A DNA stretch of 64,000 bases from Clostridiales bacterium (GTDB taxonomy: Bacteria > Bacillota > Clostridia > Christensenellales > QALW01): assembly GCA_015069575.1 (NCBI GenBank), contig SVIH01000006.1, positions 38,843 through 102,842 on the forward strand. The letters run 5' to 3'. The translations under genes were made by a program, and so were the position numbers. The notes under the pieces were generated by a model. It was not told the origin of the DNA and ran no database searches. It was given only the letters and a program-made list of their open reading frames with translations. The stretch's first letter is position 1, and each line of letters starts with the position of its first letter. Below, one piece after another: positions 17,690 through 27,100 of the stretch.

Positions 17690-18880
17690 ATGAAAAAATT
17701 AGAATTACTTGCACCTGCAGGTGATATGGAATGTTTAAAAACTGCATTTAAGTTTGGCGCTGATGCCGTTTATATTGGCGGACCATTTATGCAGTTAAGG
17801 TCAAAAGTAACGGGTTTTACAATAGAAGATATTGCTGAAGCAGTAAAATACGCCCATTCTTTAAACAAAAAACTGTATGTTACGGTAAATTCTTTTGCAA
17901 AGGATCAGGAATTTAAAGAAATTGTTGAATATGGCAGAAAATTAAAAGACATTAATGTTGATGCTGTTATAGTTTCTGACCTTGGTGTTATCAGCGTTTT
18001 AAGGAGTCAGGTACCTGATTTAGAAATTCATGTATCCACCCAGGCAAACTGCCAGAATGCCTTTGCGGCAAAGGTTTATTATGATTTGGGCGTTAAAAGA
18101 ATCGTGATTGCAAGGGAAATGAATTTGGAAGAAATCAAGAATTTTTCTAAAATAATTCCTGCAGATTTGGAAATCGAAGCATTTGTTCACGGCGCTATGT
18201 GTATGGCTTATTCAGGCAGATGTTTTATAAGCACTTACTTAACAAACAGAAGCGGAAACAGGGGCGAATGTACTCAGCCTTGCCGCTGGCGTTATCACCT
18301 TGTTGAGCAAACAAGACCAAACGAGTTTTTTCCTATAGAAGAAGGAGAAAAAGGAACAACGCTTTTGTCTTCCCGAGATATGAAATGCATCGATTTTCTT
18401 GATGAATTAATAGATGCAGGGGTAACTTCCTTTAAAATTGAAGGCAGAATGAAATCGCCTTACTATGTTGCAACGGTAGTAAATGCATACCGTCACGCGA
18501 TTGATAAAACAGCGCCAACAGAACTTTTAAGTAAAGAACTTGATGCAGTAAGCCACCGCCCGTATTCAAGCGGATTTTACTTTGGCGAATTAGAAAGATA
18601 TATGCCTGATGATGATATGGCGTATAAACAGGACAAAGTTTTTGCAGGAATAGTAAAAAAATGTGAAAACGGTAAATTAACAATAGAACAACGCAATTAT
18701 TTTAAAGAAGGCGATGTTTTTGAAGTTATTTCGACTAAAAGTATCGGTTTAAATTTTGAAGTAAAAAATTTATATAACAGCAACAACGAAAAAGTGGATA
18801 CGGCGCCGCACCCACAGGAATTAGTTACTATGGATTGTCCCTTTAATTTAGAAGAAGGGGATATTTTAAGAAAGAGGTAA
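17690..18880 (+). CDS. U32-family protein, short form (TrhP-like; YrrO type)
   Basis: A 396-residue paralogue of the preceding gene, 9 bp downstream with AGGAG before its ATG. The core is recognisable in KLELLAPAGDMECLKTAFKF, FVHGAMCMAYSGRCFIST, GNRGECTQPCRWRY and SFKIEGRMKSPYYVA. The conserved cysteines fit the iron-sulfur site proposed for TrhP. A C-terminal barrel-like domain follows from about residue 310. Its likely role is prephenate-dependent hydroxylation of tRNA wobble uridine. That the shikimate-pathway gene aroC lies 3 bp downstream is interesting, since prephenate derives from chorismate. Confidence 0.86.
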   Translation: MKKLELLAPAGDMECLKTAFKFGADAVYIGGPFMQLRSKVTGFTIEDIAEAVKYAHSLNKKLYVTVNSFAKDQEFKEIVEYGRKLKDINVDAVIVSDLGVISVLRSQVPDLEIHVSTQANCQNAFAAKVYYDLGVKRIVIAREMNLEEIKNFSKIIPADLEIEAFVHGAMCMAYSGRCFISTYLTNRSGNRGECTQPCRWRYHLVEQTRPNEFFPIEEGEKGTTLLSSRDMKCIDFLDELIDAGVTSFKIEGRMKSPYYVATVVNAYRHAIDKTAPTELLSKELDAVSHRPYSSGFYFGELERYMPDDDMAYKQDKVFAGIVKKCENGKLTIEQRNYFKEGDVFEVISTKSIGLNFEVKNLYNSNNEKVDTAPHPQELVTMDCPFNLEEGDILRKR

Positions 18881-18883
18881 AAT

Positions 18884-19939
18884 ATGTCTACCTTTGGCAA
18901 AAATATAAAAGTCGATATATTTGGTGAATCACACGGTGATTTTATAGGCGTAACCATTGAAAACTTAAAAAAAGGTCATAAAATCGACCTTAATAAATTA
19001 CAACAGTTTGTTGATTTAAGAAAACCCGGAAATAATGAAATTTCAACTGCACGAAAAGAAGAAGATAAGGTAATAGTTCTTTCAGGGCTTGATAAAGATT
19101 TTATTACGGACGGTTCAATTTTTAAAGCAGTTATCTATAACACCAATACTCGTTCTTCAGATTACGAAAAAACCGTTCCACGCCCAAGCCATGCAGATTA
19201 TCCGTCTTTTGTAAAATACGGCAAAATTTTTTCTGGTGGCGGAAAATATTCAGGTAGATTAACAGCGGCTCTTTGCATTGCAGGAGGCGTGTTTTTGCAG
19301 ATGCTAGAAAACAAAGGCATAAATTTTGACGGGCATATTTTGTCAATTCATGGCGTAAATGACGATGATTTTGACAGTCTTAATCAAAAAAGTGAAGAAA
19401 TATACAAAAAAACATTCCCCGTTATAAACGATAAACAAGGGGAGCAAATGCAAAAAGAGATACTTTTGGCAAAGGAAAAAGGCGATTCTGTTGGCGGAAA
19501 AATAGAGTGTAAAATCACAGGCTTGCCCGTTGGCATCGGGGATGGTATTTTTGATGGTATTGATGGGCATATCGCAAACGCGGTGTTTGGAATCCCCGGC
19601 GTTAAAGGTGTTGAATTTGGCATAGGATTTAATGTTTGCGAATTGCTTGGAAGCCAGAATAATGATGAATTTTATTTTGATAAAACAGTAAAAACATATA
19701 CTAATAATTCAGGCGGAGTTACAGGCGGAATGACCAATGGTATGCCACTTGTGTTTACCGTTGCCTTGAAGCCTACACCGTCTATTTATAAAGAGCAACG
19801 GTCGGTTGATCTTAAAACTAACGAAAATGTAACGCTAAAAATTAAGGGCAGGCACGATCCTTGTATTGTGCAAAGGGCGGTAGCGCCTGTAATTTCTGCG
19901 TGCGCCATCGCTGTTTATGATTTAATGGAGGAATTATGA
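18884..19939 (+). CDS. aroC: Chorismate synthase
   Basis: A 351-residue FMN-dependent lyase that converts 5-enolpyruvylshikimate 3-phosphate to chorismate, the last shikimate-pathway step. Family motifs are FGESHGDFIGV near the start, RPSHADY and FSGGGKYSGR at about 100-125, and TGGMTNGMPL and GRHDPCIVQRAVAP near the end. It overlaps aroQ by 4 bp, so translation is coupled. Confidence 0.94.
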   Translation: MSTFGKNIKVDIFGESHGDFIGVTIENLKKGHKIDLNKLQQFVDLRKPGNNEISTARKEEDKVIVLSGLDKDFITDGSIFKAVIYNTNTRSSDYEKTVPRPSHADYPSFVKYGKIFSGGGKYSGRLTAALCIAGGVFLQMLENKGINFDGHILSIHGVNDDDFDSLNQKSEEIYKKTFPVINDKQGEQMQKEILLAKEKGDSVGGKIECKITGLPVGIGDGIFDGIDGHIANAVFGIPGVKGVEFGIGFNVCELLGSQNNDEFYFDKTVKTYTNNSGGVTGGMTNGMPLVFTVALKPTPSIYKEQRSVDLKTNENVTLKIKGRHDPCIVQRAVAPVISACAIAVYDLMEEL

Positions 19940-20364
19940 AAATATTAGTTTTAAACGGACCAAACCTTAATCTTTTAGGTGTTCGCGAGCCTGACCATTA
20001 CGGTAATTCTACCTATAATGACCTTGTAAAATTAATAAAAAACCATTGTAAAATAAAAAAAATTGGTGTTGCAATAAAGCAAACCAATTATGAAGGCAAA
20101 CTTGTTGAAATGATACAAAACGCCCGAGGTAAGTTTGATGGCATTGTTATTAATCCCGCTGCATATACCCACACAAGCGTTGCTATATTAGATGCGGTAA
20201 AAGCAGTAAACATTCCCTGTGTTGAAGTTCATATTTCAAATGTGGAAGAAAGGGAAGATTTCAGGCAGGTTTCATATATCCGTTCAGCATGCAAAAAAAC
20301 TATTACAGGAAAAGGTTTTGATGGGTATTTAGAAGCAATTGATTATTTAATTGAAAACAGGTGA
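19936..20364 (+). CDS. aroQ: 3-dehydroquinate dehydratase, type II
   Basis: A 142-residue type II dehydroquinase, acting earlier in the shikimate pathway. It has the N-terminal NGPNLNLLGVREPDHYG with the catalytic Tyr, INPAAYTHTSVAILDA and EVHISNVEEREDFR. It starts inside the end of aroC (ATGA overlap) and its stop overlaps the upstream region of nadE. The only shikimate genes in the window are aroC and aroQ. Confidence 0.94.
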   Translation: MKILVLNGPNLNLLGVREPDHYGNSTYNDLVKLIKNHCKIKKIGVAIKQTNYEGKLVEMIQNARGKFDGIVINPAAYTHTSVAILDAVKAVNIPCVEVHISNVEEREDFRQVSYIRSACKKTITGKGFDGYLEAIDYLIENR

Positions 20365-20369
20365 AAAAT

Positions 20370-21095
20370 ATGTTTGATGCAAAAAAAGTAACAAACGATT
20401 GCGTAAATTGGATAAAAGAATTTTTTGAAGAAAACGGCAAAGGCTGTAATGCTGTTATTGGTATTTCAGGGGGTAAAGATTCTTCTGTTGCCGCTGCCCT
20501 TTGTGTTAAGGCATTAGGTAAAGAAAGAGTTATCGGCGTTTTAATGCCTTGCGGAGAACAGCACGATATTGATATGGCTCAATTGTTGGTTAATCATCTT
20601 GGAATTAAATATTATGTTATTAATGTTTTTGATGCAGTAGAAGGCGTAAAAAAAGCGTTACCTTTTGATGCAACAGAACAAACTTTAACTAATATTGCGC
20701 CAAGGGTAAGAATGACCACCCTTTACGCAGTTGCCCAAAGCCATAACGGCAGAGTGGTAAACACTTGTAATCTTTCTGAAGATTGGGTTGGATATTCTAC
20801 AAGATACGGCGATGCGGCAGGGGATTTTTCGCCAATGTGCAATTTGACGGTACAAGAAGTAAAAGCCATTGGCAGAGAGCTTAATTTACCTGATGTTTTA
20901 GTTGATAAAGTGCCTATTGACGGGCTTTGCGGCAAAACCGACGAAGATAATCTTGGTTTTACTTATTTAGTGCTGGATAGATATATACGAACAGGTGAAA
21001 TTGACGACCCTGAAACTAAAGAAATTATCGACAGAAAGCATAAAATGAACTTATTTAAACTTCAACTTATGCCTTCTTTTAAACCTGAAATTTAA
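20370..21095 (+). CDS. nadE: Ammonia-dependent NAD synthetase
   Basis: A 241-residue NH3-type NAD synthetase that amidates deamido-NAD with ATP. The PP-loop motif GISGGKDSSVAAA lies near residue 32, with NTCNLSEDWVGYSTRYGDAAGDF and the later LCGKTDEDNLGF also typical. There is no N-terminal nitrilase/glutaminase domain, so free ammonia is the donor. The ATG at 20370 is preceded by AGGTGA; a GTG three codons upstream is less likely. It is the last gene of the operon. With pncB at 8 kb it forms the two ends of the nicotinate salvage route. Confidence 0.92.
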   Translation: MFDAKKVTNDCVNWIKEFFEENGKGCNAVIGISGGKDSSVAAALCVKALGKERVIGVLMPCGEQHDIDMAQLLVNHLGIKYYVINVFDAVEGVKKALPFDATEQTLTNIAPRVRMTTLYAVAQSHNGRVVNTCNLSEDWVGYSTRYGDAAGDFSPMCNLTVQEVKAIGRELNLPDVLVDKVPIDGLCGKTDEDNLGFTYLVLDRYIRTGEIDDPETKEIIDRKHKMNLFKLQLMPSFKPEI

Positions 21096-21099
21096 AAAT

Positions 21100-21130
21100 A
21101 AAAGCAACTTCTATGTGAAGTTGCTTTTTT
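21100..21130. terminator. Bidirectional terminator after nadE
   Basis: AAAAGCAACTTC / GAAGTTGCTTTT with a 5-base loop and flanking A and T tracts lies between two converging genes. Confidence 0.88.
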
Positions 21131-21132
21131 AT

Positions 21133-22194
21133 TTACTGTTCTTTAATAAAAGAAATCATTTTATCTAAACATTGTTCCATTTCGCTTACAAGTTTAAATT
21201 GGGTACGGCATCTATCAAGGTTATGATGTTCACGATGAATTTTAAAGTATGTATCACCGTTTAAATAGTCAGTTAAAAAACGCATACCGCATTCAAATGT
21301 CATTAAAAGGCAACCGTAGGGGAATGAAAGTTTTTCTTCTTTCGTTAAACCGTTGCCACAACCTTTTATAAAACCTTCGGCAAATGCTTTATAAAGTTCA
21401 AAATCAAAATGAACTTTTGATAAATCGGTTTCATCTTCTGCAGCGGTTGATGCGCCAAAGCGGATAGCATCACCAAAATCGTTGGCGGCATAGCCTGGCA
21501 TAACTGTATCAAGATCAATTACGCAAAGGGGTTCACGAGTTTTAATATCAAAAAGAACATTGTTGAGTTTTGTATCGTTATGGGTAACGCGAAGCGGTAA
21601 TTTTGAATAAATATCAGTAATATTTTTAATCATTTCATAATGATTAATAGCAAAATCAATTTCTTCTTTGCAATCGCAGGCTCTATTTTTAACATCCTTA
21701 TTTAGAGCATCTTTAAAGGCTTCATAACGCTTAAGAGTATCGTGGAAATGGGGGATAGTTTCAACTAATTGTGAAGCATCAAACCCTGATAATTTTTGCT
21801 GAAAATCGCCAAAGCCAAAGCCGCATGAATAAAGATCTTGTTTTGTTTCAACTTTATCAAGGCTTAAAGAATCCTGAATAAAAATATAAGTTCTGTAAAC
21901 CAAGCCGTCAGCACATTTATAGTAACTTTTGCCGTCAATAGCAGGAATAACGCTGATGGCCTCTCTTAAAACATCACCGCCGTTATTAAAAAGCATCTTT
22001 TGCAAAAAGGCTGTAACAAGGCAAATGTTATTCATAAGTGCCTCGTAATCTTTAAAAACATCAGTGTTTATTCTTTGTAAAATAAACTTATCTTCAACGC
22101 GGAAAGTGTCATTAATGTGGCCGTTGCCCCAGGGAATGCATTTTGCGTCAGGCTCAAAACCAAAATTCACAAGAATTTCTTTTAAATTACTCAT
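21133..22194 (-). CDS. Aminoglycoside-phosphotransferase-fold kinase, N-acetylhexosamine 1-kinase-like
   Basis: A 353-residue protein with the APH kinase fold. The catalytic loop is THNDTKLNNVLFD near residue 205 and the metal-binding segment VIDLDTVMPG lies about 20 residues later. FILQRINTDVFKDYEALMNN near residue 37 and FGDAIRFGASTAAEDE near 240 are close to the Bifidobacterium NahK type, which phosphorylates GlcNAc or GalNAc at C1 using ATP. That assignment is from remembered family motifs. No other gene of the lacto-N-biose or galacto-N-biose pathway is adjacent, so the true substrate could be another sugar. A single gene with its own terminator. Confidence 0.72.
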   Translation of the reverse strand: MSNLKEILVNFGFEPDAKCIPWGNGHINDTFRVEDKFILQRINTDVFKDYEALMNNICLVTAFLQKMLFNNGGDVLREAISVIPAIDGKSYYKCADGLVYRTYIFIQDSLSLDKVETKQDLYSCGFGFGDFQQKLSGFDASQLVETIPHFHDTLKRYEAFKDALNKDVKNRACDCKEEIDFAINHYEMIKNITDIYSKLPLRVTHNDTKLNNVLFDIKTREPLCVIDLDTVMPGYAANDFGDAIRFGASTAAEDETDLSKVHFDFELYKAFAEGFIKGCGNGLTKEEKLSFPYGCLLMTFECGMRFLTDYLNGDTYFKIHREHHNLDRCRTQFKLVSEMEQCLDKMISFIKEQ

Positions 22195-22321
22195 AATCGC
22201 TCCTAAAAAACAAATGTGTGTAGGATATTATAACAGAGTTTTTTACATAATTCAATAGCAAAGCGAGATTTTTATAAAAATTTGTTTACAAAAAAATATT
22301 CTTTTATTTTCCTTTTATATA

Positions 22322-22330
22322 TGGTATAAT
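22322..22330 (+). promoter_or_regulatory. Extended -10 promoter before rbgA
   Basis: TGGTATAAT lies 31 bp before the rbgA start. The -35 is weak. Confidence 0.6.
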
Positions 22331-22361
22331 AAATAATATTATATCTATAATGGAGATTTTT

Positions 22362-23198
22362 ATGCATATCAACTGGTATCCAGGGCATATGACTGCCGCT
22401 AAAAGAATGATGGAAGAAAACCTTAAACTCATTGATGTTATTATTGAGTTAAGAGATGCGCGCATTCCGTTTTCAAGCGCAAACCCTGATATAGAAAAAT
22501 TTAACAAACCCCGCCTTGTGATTTTAAACAAAGCCGATCTTGCAGACCCTAAAAAAACAAAACAATGGATAAAATGGTTTGATGATAAAAACATTCCTGC
22601 TTTGGCTGTTTGCGCAAGAAGCAAACAAAACGAAGTTGTTTCATTTGTAAATAAAATCTGCAAAGAAAAGGCTGAATATTTTAAACAAAAGGGCGTTCAG
22701 CGAAATATGCGCGCTCTTGTAGCAGGCATTCCAAATGCAGGCAAATCAACTTTAATAAACTCCTTAACCGGCGCGCAAAAGGCAAAAACGGGGGATAAGC
22801 CCGGTGTAACAAGGGGCAAACAGTGGGTAAAAACAGGGGCAGTTGATTTATTAGATTCGCCCGGACTTTTATGGCCAAGGTTTGATGATCAAAAGTGTGC
22901 CCGATATCTTGCATTTACAGGGGCAATAAACGATGAAATTCTTGATAGAGACGAACTTGCGTTAGAACTTATTAAAACTTTACGCGATCTTTATCCTGAA
23001 AATCTTAAAGAGCGATATAAAATTGAATTAGGCGAAGAAGCCATTATGGATTATGAATCCATTTGTGAAAAACGCGGGTTTTTGCTTAAAAACAGGGAAT
23101 ACGATTATTCACGCTGTGCAAGAATTCTTTTAGATGAGTTCCGTGCAGGCACAATAGGCAGAATTACTTTGGAGGTTCCTGATGACATTAGAGTTTGA
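22362..23198 (+). CDS. rbgA: Ribosome biogenesis GTPase A (YlqF/RbgA)
   Basis: A 278-residue circularly permuted GTPase needed for late assembly of the 50S subunit. It begins HINWYPGHMTAAKRMM. The G motifs occur in the permuted order: NKADL (G4) first, then GIPNAGKSTLINSL (G1) near residue 123, then DSPG (G3). An ANTAR-like C-terminal domain follows. The ATG at 22362 has GGAG six bases upstream. rnhB starts 17 bp before its end, as in many Bacillota. Confidence 0.94.
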   Translation: MHINWYPGHMTAAKRMMEENLKLIDVIIELRDARIPFSSANPDIEKFNKPRLVILNKADLADPKKTKQWIKWFDDKNIPALAVCARSKQNEVVSFVNKICKEKAEYFKQKGVQRNMRALVAGIPNAGKSTLINSLTGAQKAKTGDKPGVTRGKQWVKTGAVDLLDSPGLLWPRFDDQKCARYLAFTGAINDEILDRDELALELIKTLRDLYPENLKERYKIELGEEAIMDYESICEKRGFLLKNREYDYSRCARILLDEFRAGTIGRITLEVPDDIRV

Positions 23199-23772
23199 AA
23201 ACGAACTTTTTTCAAAAGGTTTCAAAAGCGTTTGCGGTATTGATGAGGCAGGCAGAGGTCCACTTGCAGGGCCTGTATGCGCAGCAGCAGTTATACTTAA
23301 CACAAATGATATTCCTGAAGGAATTAACGACTCAAAAAAACTAACAGAGAAAAAACGGGAAGCACTTTATGATAAAATCATGGAAAGCGCTATAGTTTCT
23401 TACAGTTTGGTTGATGCAAAAATAATTGATGAAATTAACATTCGTCAGGCAACGATTCTTGCAATGCAAAATGCGGCAAAAGGAATGGCAGTAAAGCCTG
23501 ATTTCTTGCTTATTGACGGAAATTTCACTATTGGATTAAGTAAAAACGAAAAATTCGTAATTGGTGGCGACGCAAAATCGTTAAGTATCGGCGCAGCAAG
23601 TATTATTGCAAAAGTAACAAGGGACAGGCTTATGCTTGAAATAGATAAGGAATATCCAATGTATAATTTTAAAAAGCACAAAGGATACGGAACAAAAGAA
23701 CATATTGAAGCGATTAAAAAATACGGTCCATGCCCATATCACAGGCAAAGTTTCTTAACAAAAATACTATGA
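23182..23772 (+). CDS. rnhB: Ribonuclease HII
   Basis: A 196-residue RNase HII that cuts RNA in RNA-DNA hybrids and removes single ribonucleotides from DNA. The signature GIDEAGRGPLAGPV contains the first catalytic Asp/Glu pair; NDSKKLTEKKRE and LIDGNF (next catalytic Asp) follow. IAKVTRDRLM is the family motif near residue 145. The start follows GGAGG inside the end of rbgA, and the stop overlaps the ATG of yraN (ATGA). Confidence 0.95.
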   Translation: MTLEFENELFSKGFKSVCGIDEAGRGPLAGPVCAAAVILNTNDIPEGINDSKKLTEKKREALYDKIMESAIVSYSLVDAKIIDEINIRQATILAMQNAAKGMAVKPDFLLIDGNFTIGLSKNEKFVIGGDAKSLSIGAASIIAKVTRDRLMLEIDKEYPMYNFKKHKGYGTKEHIEAIKKYGPCPYHRQSFLTKIL

Positions 23773-24122
23773 ACAAAAGGGAAAAGGGATTTTTGGGTGA
23801 AAGTATTGCCCAGAAATATTTAAAAAAACAAGGTTACAAGATAGTAGAAACAAACTATCATGCGTCTAAATTTGCCGAAATTGATATTATTGCAAAGCAC
23901 AAAGATTATCTTGTGTTTATTGAGGTTAAAATGCGTTTTAGCACTGTAAAAGGCTATGGCAGGGAAGCGGTAACCGTAAAAAAACAGCAAAATATAAGGT
24001 TTGCGGCACAACATTATTTAATTTATAAAATAAAACAGGATGTTCCGGTAAGGTTTGATGTTCTTGAAATCACTAGCCTTGGGGATGTTCCTGAAATTCA
24101 ATTAATACAAAATGCATTTTAG
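23769..24122 (+). CDS. YraN-family (UPF0102) nuclease-fold protein
   Basis: A 117-residue protein of the restriction-endonuclease-like fold, usually found beside rnhB. It begins MNKREKGFLGESIAQKYL, with GYKIVETNY, FAEIDIIAKHKDYLVFIEVK (the D-ExK-type motif) and FAAQHYL. The start overlaps the rnhB stop. Its cellular role is not settled; homologues have been linked to DNA processing. Confidence 0.88.
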   Translation: MNKREKGFLGESIAQKYLKKQGYKIVETNYHASKFAEIDIIAKHKDYLVFIEVKMRFSTVKGYGREAVTVKKQQNIRFAAQHYLIYKIKQDVPVRFDVLEITSLGDVPEIQLIQNAF

Positions 24123-24134
24123 AAGGAGAAAACA

Positions 24135-27100
24135 ATGAAAAAAAGACTTTTAGCAGTTATATTAATAATAATTTCATTGCTTGTTCTTTGCTCATGCCAA
24201 AAAAATTCTAATCAGGAATACGGGCAGAATTTACTTTCAAACAACGGCTTTGAAGAACAGACGGGGGAAAGTGTAACAGATTGGGCGTTAGAGAGATACG
24301 ATACTTCTGCCCCATCAAGTTATTATAGGGTTGAAGCAGTTTCCCATGCGCCTGAAGGCGAAAATGTTCTGGTTATTGAAAACCCTGAATTTAACGATGC
24401 CCGTTTTATTCAGAAAATCTCCGTTGAGCCTGATTCATATTACAAGTTAAGTGCATTTGTAAAAACAGAACAAATTCAACAGGATTCCAGTGAAACAGGC
24501 GCAAACATTTGTTTTTTGCAAACTTATTGCAAAAGCGATTTTGTAAAAGCGAATTCTGATTGGCAGGAAGTTGTTCTTTATGGCAAAACAGATAGTAAAA
24601 CAAAAGAGGTAACTGTTGCGTTAAGGCTTGGTTATTATAGCGCAGATGCTTCAGGTAAAGCCTATTTTGATAATGTATCACTTACAAAAATAAAAGATGT
24701 GCCGCAAGGTGTTTTGGCTTCATCGATGAAGTCTTTTGAGTTTGCATCTTCTTCTGAAGAAAACAACGATACTAATACAACAAATAATGCTGATAAAACA
24801 CAGGCAAATGTTGTAATGACGGGCGTTGCCTTATTCCTTGTGCTTGTTCTTTTCTTGCTTTGGGCTAAAGGCGGTCTTGATTTCAAGATAAAAGACGCGT
24901 ATGTAATTATTCTTCTTGCCCTTTTAATAAGGCTTATTGCTTCAGGACTTTATACGGGCTTTAAAGTGGATATAAATTGCTTTGCCGCCTGGGGCGAAAG
25001 AATGGCAGAATTAGGATTAACAAAATTCTATTCAGAAGATTATTTCTGCGATTATCCGCCATTATATATGATAGTTTTAGGCATAATATCATTTATAACA
25101 AAGCCCTTTGAAATTAATTTACAGGAAGGCTTTGGGCTTGTTCTGTTAAAATTACCTGCTGTTATTGCCGATTGCCTTGCTGCTTTAATGATAATGAAAA
25201 TATCAAAGAAGCACATTGGCGAAAAAATGGCAGCAGTTTTAGGAATAGGCTATGCTCTTTTACCAACAGCCATCGTAAATTCTGCCTTGTGGGGACAGGT
25301 AGATTCAATTCTTGTGTTGTTTATGCTTATAACCTTTAATTTGATTGATGAAGATAAATTCGGCTTATCAATTATTACTTTTACAATTGGTTTGCTTTTA
25401 AAGCCACAGGCGGTTTTGTTTGGCCCTGTTATGCTTCTTGCAGCCATAAGGGAATTTTATGTGATTTATCTTGCATATAGAAATAAAGATAATAAACAAG
25501 GTTCATCAAGGCTTATTAAGGGCTTTGGATTCTTGCTTTGTTCAGTGTTGATATTTGTTTTGCTATCAGTTCTTATGCAAAACGGTCAGGATTCAATGTG
25601 GCTTTTAAATAAGTATCTTGACACATTGGGCTCTTACGATTATGCAACACTTTCTTCCTTTGGTATTATGGGTCTTTTAAAGGGACAATGGGTGCCTTCA
25701 AGTACGGTTATAACAGGCACATTAACCTATGCAATGCTTGGCAACATTTTGCTTTACGCTGTTATTATTTTAACAGTTTTAATATTCCTTTGGCTTATTA
25801 CCCGCAAAAATCTTATGGAATCAAAATGGTTCTGGGCATTAGGCGCGTTTATGCTTGCCGGTGCAGTAACCGTTTCCACAAGAACCCACGAAAGATATAT
25901 GTTCCCCGTTATTGTTATGCTTATAATGTCTTTTGTCAGGTTAAAAGATGTAAGATTTTTATTTATGGCAATAGGGTATTCATTCCTTAATTTTGTAAAC
26001 ACTGCAGGGCTTTTGTTCCTTTATGAAGGCTTAGGAGTATATTTTGATAAAAATGATGTGGTGTTTATTGTTGGTTCGCTTTTCACGGTGTTATTATTTA
26101 TTTACCAAAGTTATGTAACTATAAGCGTTGCATTAAATGAGAAAAACGCAAAAGCCATAAAAACAGAAACAAAAAAAGTGCAACCTGTTTCAAAGAATAA
26201 TTTAAAACAGAAAAACGAAAAAGTTACAAACCTTCTTGAAAAAAGAAGTTATCGTTTGCCTAAAGTAAAAGCAAGGGATATTATTATTTGCCTTTTGATT
26301 ATGGCCTTGTATTCTGTAGCAGCATTTACAAATTTAGGTGATACGAAGGTTCCTGAAAATTATTGGTATACAGGAAAAAGTCAGGTTTATGCCATTGCCG
26401 ATCTTGGCGAAAATAAAGATTTTGACGGCATTTTCTATAAAGGAAAAAGCGGAAGTTTTAAAATAAGCCTTTCACAAGATGGTGAAAATTACGAACCTTA
26501 CAGCAGTCAGGATATTTCAGGTAGTGCGTGGACGGGTATTGAGCAAAAAGGCAATGCGCGATTTGTAAAAATTGAAGCATTAAGTTCTGTAAAAATTGAA
26601 GAATTGGTTGTTGTTAAAGATGGCGCACCTTTGCCCATTAAAGAAACAAGCCAAAAAATAGTGCCTGTTGATAATAGTTCAGGTGATGCATCAAACCTTT
26701 TTGATAACCAGCAAGATTTTAATGTTGAAACACAAAACTTTAAAACTAGTTGGAAATCAGGCGGGGATTATATTATTACGCTTGAAAATCCTGTTTGTTT
26801 AACTGAAATATATGCATATATCGAAAACGAAGGCAACATTATACTTTCTTTACAAGCAAGCGAGCTTGGCAATCTTGCAATGGAAGAGCCTTGGACAGAA
26901 TCAATTTTACTGTCATCATCAGGGGGATGGGCAGAAGGAGTTTCGTTGCTTGAAAGCGATATTTTACCGCCAATAAATAAAATAATGGTTAAGAACGGTG
27001 ACCTTGCAACAGTAAAGGAAATACTGCTTCTTGAAAATAATGAACCGGTTAAGATAAAAGAAATAACCGATGTAAACGGCAACAAAATCAATGACGATAT

